The position numbers were made by a program, and so were the translations under genes. Shown here piece after piece: positions 6,463 through 10,767 of a stretch of DNA of 10,767 nucleotides. Numbering within the stretch: the first letter of the stretch is position 1; the number at the start of each line of letters is the position of its first letter. Source of the stretch: a bacterium (GTDB lineage Bacteria; Pseudomonadota; Gammaproteobacteria; Berkiellales; Berkiellaceae); assembly GCA_009927065.1 (NCBI GenBank), contig RFNU01000080.1:1-10767 (forward strand). Direction: 5' to 3'. A model generated the notes under the pieces. The model saw only the letters and a program-made list of their open reading frames with translations. It was not told the origin of the DNA and made no database searches.

Positions 6463-6974
6463 CAGGTCCCGTTGTTGCTGCAGCGGTCACCTGGCCAACA
6501 TCATTGACTATTCCAGTAGCGGACTCTAAAACATTAACTGCTCAGCAAAGAGAGCGGTTGTTTGCTCATATTATCAAACATGCAACAGCGTATTCTTATG
6601 TGGCTCTGGATGCTTCTGTTGTGGATTCAATCAATATTAGACAAGCAACCTTACGCGCAATGAGCCAGGCGCATTCTTTGCTTGCTCAAGTAGGCACAGT
6701 CACTGTTATTGATGGTATAGACAAGCCAAAAGACTTAAGAGATGCACAAACAATGATCAAGGCAGATTTATTGGTGCCTGCAGTCAGTGCCGCCTCTATT
6801 ATTGCAAAAGTTGTGCGTGATCGTATGATGCTGTGGTATCATCAAGTCTACCCATGTTATGCTTTTGATGAGCATAAAGGATATGGGACTGTGAAACATC
6901 GTTTAGCAATTGCTCAGCATGGTCCATGTGCTCTTCATAGATTGTCGTTTAAGTTGTTAGCTAATCAAGAGTAA
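6396..6974 (+). CDS. rnhB: Ribonuclease HII
   Basis: RNase HII cuts RNA in RNA-DNA hybrids, especially 5' of single ribonucleotides misincorporated in DNA, starting ribonucleotide excision repair. The protein has 192 residues, close to E. coli (198). The four catalytic acids are visible: Asp15 and Glu16 in GIDEAGRG, Asp106 in VIDG, and Asp124 in IKAD just before the SAASIIAKV motif. The GRG triplet (18-20) recognises the ribonucleotide. Because GIDEAGRG begins only 13 residues from the ATG, the start must lie inside lpxB, giving a real 67-bp overlap. A weak purine-rich AGAGAA stretch (6381-6386) precedes it by 9 bases. dnaE follows after 9 bp. The lpxB-rnhB-dnaE order is standard in gammaproteobacteria. 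Confidence 0.97.
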   Translation: MLTNLFNTDSLTGIDEAGRGCLAGPVVAAAVTWPTSLTIPVADSKTLTAQQRERLFAHIIKHATAYSYVALDASVVDSINIRQATLRAMSQAHSLLAQVGTVTVIDGIDKPKDLRDAQTMIKADLLVPAVSAASIIAKVVRDRMMLWYHQVYPCYAFDEHKGYGTVKHRLAIAQHGPCALHRLSFKLLANQE

Positions 6975-6983
6975 CTTTTTTTC

Positions 6984-9900
6984 ATGTACGTTCCATTGCG
7001 CAATTTTACCAAATTTACGATCGCAGAAAGTATTCTTGATATCAAGAGTTGGCTTAAAGTCTTAGCTGCCCATCACATACCTGCGGTTGCTTGTACAGAT
7101 AAAGCTAACCTGTTTTCGATGGTTCAGTTCTATAAGACCGCCCTTCAATTGAAGATTAAACCCTTACTCGGATCTCAATTTTATGTACAATTACCTGATT
7201 CTAAAAAAACAGTAGATTGTATTTTTATTGCGAAGAATAATAATGGTTATATTCAACTATCATCGTTGATATCAGATTATTATCAACAAGCTCGTCATGA
7301 TGCACCTTTGCCTTGGGCATTAGTGGCCGATCAATGCAGTGATCTTGTTGCCATAGTTCATCAAGATGATATTGAGACACTAACGCCGTATTTACCTCTT
7401 TGGAATCATCATTTTAATAGCAGATTACTGATTGGTTTAGAGCGCTACTTCAATCATAAAAAGTCATTACAACAAAGTCAGAGCGCGTTAGCTTTTTGTC
7501 ATCAGCATCAACTACCGGCAGTTGTTGCCAATAGTGTTTATTTTCTCAATGAAGATGATTTTGAAACACAGCAAATTAAAGTGTGTATTCAGCAAGGGTA
7601 TTATTTTGATGATCCTAAACGGCCTATCCATCATCATCGCCATCAACGGTTTTTTACACCTGAAGAGATAGCTGAGTTGTTTAAAGACTGCCCTGAAGTC
7701 ATTGAAAACTCAATGCTCTTAGCAAGAAAATGTACTGTTTCTCTCGTTTTTGGTAACATCATGTTACCGCAGTTCTCAGAAGATGAAGAAAAAACACTCT
7801 GGGATCTATCTGCTCAAGGATTAGAGGAAAGACGTTTATTAGATCAGCATATTGATAAAAATTACGCTGCTTATCAGGATCGGCTACAAACGGAATTAAC
7901 AGTTATTTGTCAAATGGGATTTTCTGGATATTTTTTAATTGTGTCTGACTTTATTCGTTGGGCAAAAGCTCAGCATATTCCTGTTGGCCCGGGTCGTGGG
8001 AGCGGAGCGGGATCGTTAGTGGCCTATGCCTTGAAAATCACCGATATCGATCCTTTACAGTATGATTTGCTCTTTGAGCGTTTTTTGAATCCTGAACGTG
8101 TTTCAATGCCTGACTTTGACGTTGATTTCTGCATGGATAAAAGAGATGACGTTATTCAATACGTTCAAGAACGATATGGTTTACAAAGCGTCTCTCAAAT
8201 CGCAACTTTTGGAACAATGGCAGCAAAAGCTGTTATTCGTGATGTTGGGCGTGTTTTACATCATCCTTTTCCTTTTGTTGATAAAATAGCAAAGATGATT
8301 CCATTGGAATTAGGTATTACGTTATCAGAAGCTTTGGTGAAAAGTGAAGAACTAAAAAAAGCGTATGAAGAAGACGAGGTTGTCACTCAACTGATCGATT
8401 ATGCATTGAAATTAGAAGGCCTGCCAAGAAACGTTGGTAAACATGCAGGTGGCGTTGTTATTGCGCCTAAACCACTCAAAATGATTTGTCCTCTTTATAA
8501 TGAACCTCAAGCACAATGGCATCCAGTCACACAGTTAGATAAAGATGATGTTGAAGCCATTGGGTTAATTAAATTCGACTTTTTGGGGCTAAAAACCTTG
8601 ACGGTGATTGATTGGACGTATCAATATGCGCAAGAGCTTGGACAACCTATTATTGCCTTAGAACAACTTCCTCTTGATGATAAAAAATCATTTGATTTAT
8701 TGTTAGAAGCAAAAACAGTCGCAGTCTTTCAATTAGAATCACGTGGAATGCGTGATTTGATTATACGTCTTAAACCAGATTGCTTTGAAGATATTATTGC
8801 TCTTGTAGCTCTCTTTCGTCCAGGACCTCTTCAGTCAGGAATGGTTGATGATTTTATTGATAGAAAACATGGCCGCTCCTCAACTTTGTATCCACATCCA
8901 CTCTCAGAACCGATTTTAAAGCCAACATACGGGGTGATTTTGTATCAAGAGCAAGTCATGCAGTTGGCGCAAACCTTAGCAGGCTATACCTTAGGGGGTG
9001 CGGATTTGCTCAGGCGAGCTATGGGTAAAAAGAAAGCTGAAGAGATGGCTCAGCAACGACATATCTTTGTGCAAGGATCGATAGCTCAAGGGATAGAGGA
9101 AGATATTGCGACTTTTATTTTCGATTTGATGGAGAAATTTGCAGGATATGGTTTTAATAAATCACATTCTGCAGCGTATGCTCTGATTGCTTTTCAGACT
9201 CTTTATTTAAAAGCACATGCTCCTGCAGCTTTTATCGCAGCTAACATGACAGCAGAAGCTGGGAATTTGGATAAGATTTTAGTATTGATAGAAGATGCTC
9301 GTTCTTTGGGTATAGAGGTGTACTCTCCTTGTATTAATCGCTCTGAAGTCCATTTTAAGCCTTTAACTGAAACAGGGATTGCTTTTGGACTAGGAGCCAT
9401 TAAAGGAGTAGGACAAGCGCTCTTACAGCCTATTATGCAAGAGCGTTGTAACAATGGTCTTTTTCATTCATTTGAAGAGTTTATGCAGCGAACTGCTTCT
9501 ATAGGTCTTTCTAAAAAAGCAATAGAGTTACTGCTCAAGGTAGGAGTTTTTGATAGCCTAAATAGCAATCGACGTTCTTTGTTAGAACAAGATCTGCCAA
9601 AATTTTACTCTAAATATGATAGAAATCATGCAGGACAAGGGTCCTTATTTGATGATGATCAAAATCAACAAGAGCCAGCCTGCGAAGATTATGTATGGTC
9701 CGATAAGTTGCATGCAGAAGAGCGTTTGTTAGGTTTTGCCATGAGCGGTCATTTACTCGATCCTTATTTAAGTGTTAAACAAGGATTTTGGCAGAAAAAT
9801 TATCAACTCGGCGAGCAAACAGCAAAACCAACATTAGTGATTATTCATGGCCTGAGAGATATCGTTACCTCTAAAGGGTCAAAATTTACTGTAGTCCAAT

Positions 9901-10343
9901 TATTACTTCATTCTCATGGAATAGAAGTTGTTCTCAATCCTGGTAGAGATCGTGATTTCCAGCTTTTGGAAAAGATTCGTTCATTAATTCACATGAGAAA
10001 ACCAGCTCTCGCCTACTTTAAAACAGTTGAGAGTAAAATAAAAAAATCTTTAATTTCTCTGACGCATCTTGTAGAAATAGATGAATTTTTCTCAGAACAC
10101 GTGCATAAAGTCGTTATTACCCTTGATGCCAATAGTGAACATGAAGGTATTAAATTATTATTTAAAGGTATGAGCAGTGTTCAGTATTCCTGTCCTGTCG
10201 AAGTTGTTCTTTATGATGAAAACGATCGGGGTAAAAAGCCTGTTACCCTTGTTAAAGACAATCAAGGTCAAGTCAGTCCACTATCAATCTTGATAGAAAA
10301 AACTTTTATTTATCGGTCATTGTTGAATATCGCTTTACTTTAG
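6984..10343 (+). CDS. dnaE: DNA polymerase III alpha subunit DnaE
   Basis: DnaE is the catalytic polymerase of the replicative holoenzyme. The 1119 residues compare with 1160 in E. coli. Domains in order are: PHP (about 1-260), palm and thumb with catalytic Asp379 and Asp381 (PDFDVDF) and Asp532 (FDFLGL), fingers with FRPGPLQSGM (611-620) and GYGFNKSHSAAYA (721-733), a helix-hairpin-helix (GLGAIKGVG, 802-810), an internal clamp-binding motif QGSLF (885-889), then an OB fold and a C-terminal domain. The PHP domain has lost its metal ligands: the family HLRVHSDYS reads PLRNFTKFT, and the late D-x-H position reads S184-x-Y186. The last 20 or so residues do not resemble the usual C-terminus and end 11 bp before an IS hairpin. 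No clear Shine-Dalgarno is present; seven T precede the ATG. accA does not follow. Confidence 0.98.
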   Translation: MYVPLRNFTKFTIAESILDIKSWLKVLAAHHIPAVACTDKANLFSMVQFYKTALQLKIKPLLGSQFYVQLPDSKKTVDCIFIAKNNNGYIQLSSLISDYYQQARHDAPLPWALVADQCSDLVAIVHQDDIETLTPYLPLWNHHFNSRLLIGLERYFNHKKSLQQSQSALAFCHQHQLPAVVANSVYFLNEDDFETQQIKVCIQQGYYFDDPKRPIHHHRHQRFFTPEEIAELFKDCPEVIENSMLLARKCTVSLVFGNIMLPQFSEDEEKTLWDLSAQGLEERRLLDQHIDKNYAAYQDRLQTELTVICQMGFSGYFLIVSDFIRWAKAQHIPVGPGRGSGAGSLVAYALKITDIDPLQYDLLFERFLNPERVSMPDFDVDFCMDKRDDVIQYVQERYGLQSVSQIATFGTMAAKAVIRDVGRVLHHPFPFVDKIAKMIPLELGITLSEALVKSEELKKAYEEDEVVTQLIDYALKLEGLPRNVGKHAGGVVIAPKPLKMICPLYNEPQAQWHPVTQLDKDDVEAIGLIKFDFLGLKTLTVIDWTYQYAQELGQPIIALEQLPLDDKKSFDLLLEAKTVAVFQLESRGMRDLIIRLKPDCFEDIIALVALFRPGPLQSGMVDDFIDRKHGRSSTLYPHPLSEPILKPTYGVILYQEQVMQLAQTLAGYTLGGADLLRRAMGKKKAEEMAQQRHIFVQGSIAQGIEEDIATFIFDLMEKFAGYGFNKSHSAAYALIAFQTLYLKAHAPAAFIAANMTAEAGNLDKILVLIEDARSLGIEVYSPCINRSEVHFKPLTETGIAFGLGAIKGVGQALLQPIMQERCNNGLFHSFEEFMQRTASIGLSKKAIELLLKVGVFDSLNSNRRSLLEQDLPKFYSKYDRNHAGQGSLFDDDQNQQEPACEDYVWSDKLHAEERLLGFAMSGHLLDPYLSVKQGFWQKNYQLGEQTAKPTLVIIHGLRDIVTSKGSKFTVVQLLLHSHGIEVVLNPGRDRDFQLLEKIRSLIHMRKPALAYFKTVESKIKKSLISLTHLVEIDEFFSEHVHKVVITLDANSEHEGIKLLFKGMSSVQYSCPVEVVLYDENDRGKKPVTLVKDNQGQVSPLSILIEKTFIYRSLLNIALL

Positions 10344-10354
10344 AACAAGTTAAT

Positions 10355-10372
10355 GTGGCACTTTTCTGCCAC
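10355..10372. repeat. Perfect 6-bp inverted repeat at the right end of the tnpB relic
   Basis: GTGGCA (10355-10360) and TGCCAC (10367-10372) flank CTTTTC. It lies 11 bp after the dnaE stop and directly beyond the end of the tnpB relic as read on the minus strand, where IS200/IS605 elements carry a subterminal hairpin. No T run follows on the + strand, so it would be at best a weak dnaE terminator. The matching position at the left remnant (41-58) keeps the outer bases GTGG...AC but not the perfect pairing. Confidence 0.5.
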
Positions 10373-10767
10373 TCAATTGCTAAGGTAATGCGAGAGGGAG
10401 CTTCTTTTCCGATTGCTCGGATGTTTCGTCCTGCATTGATTCTCTATCATGGAGCTGCTCGCACGATGGACATTGCCATTCCCTAACGGAACAACGGCAT
10501 CGCCTCCATCTTGTAGCCACAACAGCTACACACGTTACAGGTCGGTTCAGAGTGGCCCATATTGTACATGGTTTTACCAGCTCGCTCGCACTGAGAAGAA
10601 AGAAACACAAGGAGGTCTCCCCATCTGATATCATGGAGAGTGCGTGCCAGTTTTCGGTTGTTGACCATACCTTTGATATTCAAATCTTCAACAACAAAAG
10701 CTGTTTTGCTCGTCATGTCGATCTTCAGCTCTCATGCCCAATCATAGACATGACACACACAATCAAA
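10372..10767 (-). pseudogene. Degenerate tnpB (RNA-guided nuclease / IS605 OrfB), C-terminal part
   Basis: Read on the minus strand, the first intact segment contains VVEDLNIKGM with the RuvC-II glutamate, then RKLARTLHDIRWGDLL and the zinc-finger half CSCCGYKMEAMPL. One extra base near 10490 (TTGTTCC where TTGTCC keeps the frame) shifts the reading frame. The continuation SVREWQCPSCEQLHDR is in the next frame. One missing base near 10440 then shifts it back, giving INAGRNIRAIGKEAPSRIT, so the DRDINA motif with the RuvC-III aspartate is broken. An in-frame TGA lies upstream (about 10732), and the terminal stop is replaced by GAG, letting the frame run about 19 codons antisense into dnaE. The N-terminal half lies beyond the window. 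Identification as TnpB is firm; activity is very unlikely. Confidence 0.85.

Larger units (their letters stand above)
10355..10767 (-). mobile_element. Decayed IS200/IS605-type element, 3' part, reaching the window end
   Basis: The minus strand carries the C-terminal third of a tnpB gene followed by its right-end hairpin, with the 3' end pointing at dnaE. The rest of the element is outside the window. No tnpA (Y1 transposase) is visible. Multiple inactivating changes show this copy is an old relic. It occupies the place where accA normally follows dnaE. The whole stretch after dnaE holds no other gene that I can support. Confidence 0.75.

Noticed and set aside
7630..7650. His-rich cluster (HHHRHQ) in DnaE as a metal site
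   Set aside because: It lies in a variable loop of the PHP region after DDPKRP, with no conserved partner ligands; probably chance composition.
9203..9454. Minus-strand frame inside dnaE
   Set aside because: It lies entirely within conserved DnaE coding sequence on the opposite strand; no independent support.
10355..10372. Hairpin after dnaE as a strong intrinsic terminator
   Set aside because: No T run follows on the + strand; it is better explained as the IS right-end hairpin.
1..10767. CRISPR arrays, tRNA or rRNA genes, toxin-antitoxin or defence genes
   Set aside because: I found no regularly spaced repeats, no tRNA-like cloverleaf and no such protein families; the space is filled by the eight core genes and IS relics.

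Overview
This AT-rich window (I estimate well under 40% GC by eye) carries a nearly complete outer-membrane biogenesis and lipid A cluster on the + strand: bamA - skp - lpxD - fabZ - lpxA - lpxB - rnhB - dnaE. This is the classic gammaproteobacterial order (in E. coli, rseP-bamA-skp-lpxD-fabZ-lpxA-lpxB-rnhB-dnaE-accA). It points to a Gram-negative gammaproteobacterium. The low GC and some divergent proteins (LpxB, the DnaE N-terminus) would fit a host-associated lineage, but I cannot name the species from this sequence. The reading frames use ordinary stops, so standard code 11 applies.

Layout. Bases 1-58 hold the last 12 codons, stop and right end of an IS200/IS605-type tnpB gene on the + strand. 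Bases 59-143 are the bamA leader. bamA (144-2471) and skp (2507-3019) follow. Next comes a terminator-like hairpin with a T8 tract (3031-3069), only 5 bases before the lpxD start. lpxD, fabZ, lpxA and lpxB (3075-6462) are tightly packed: lpxD/fabZ overlap by 8 bp, fabZ and lpxA are 1 bp apart, and lpxA/lpxB share ATGA. rnhB (6396-6974) overlaps lpxB by 67 bp, and dnaE (6984-10343) starts 9 bp after rnhB. The last 400 bases contain no intact gene: they hold a decayed tnpB on the minus strand with its 3' end against dnaE.

How the genes work together. BamA assembles outer-membrane beta-barrels and Skp carries unfolded porins across the periplasm to it. LpxA, LpxD and LpxB catalyse the first, third and fifth steps of Raetz-pathway lipid A synthesis. 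FabZ belongs to the fatty-acid cycle that supplies and competes for the same 3-hydroxyacyl-ACP pool. RNase HII and the replicative polymerase DnaE sit at the end of the run by conserved gene order.

The core genes are ordinary and well conserved. I see no convincing new biological system. The observations most worth following are: the bracketing of the whole block by two inward-facing TnpB/IS605 relics at the positions where rseP and accA usually lie; a terminator-like hairpin directly before an lpxD start that lacks a Shine-Dalgarno; a DnaE PHP domain whose metal-binding residues are replaced; and substitutions in family-signature motifs of LpxD and LpxB.
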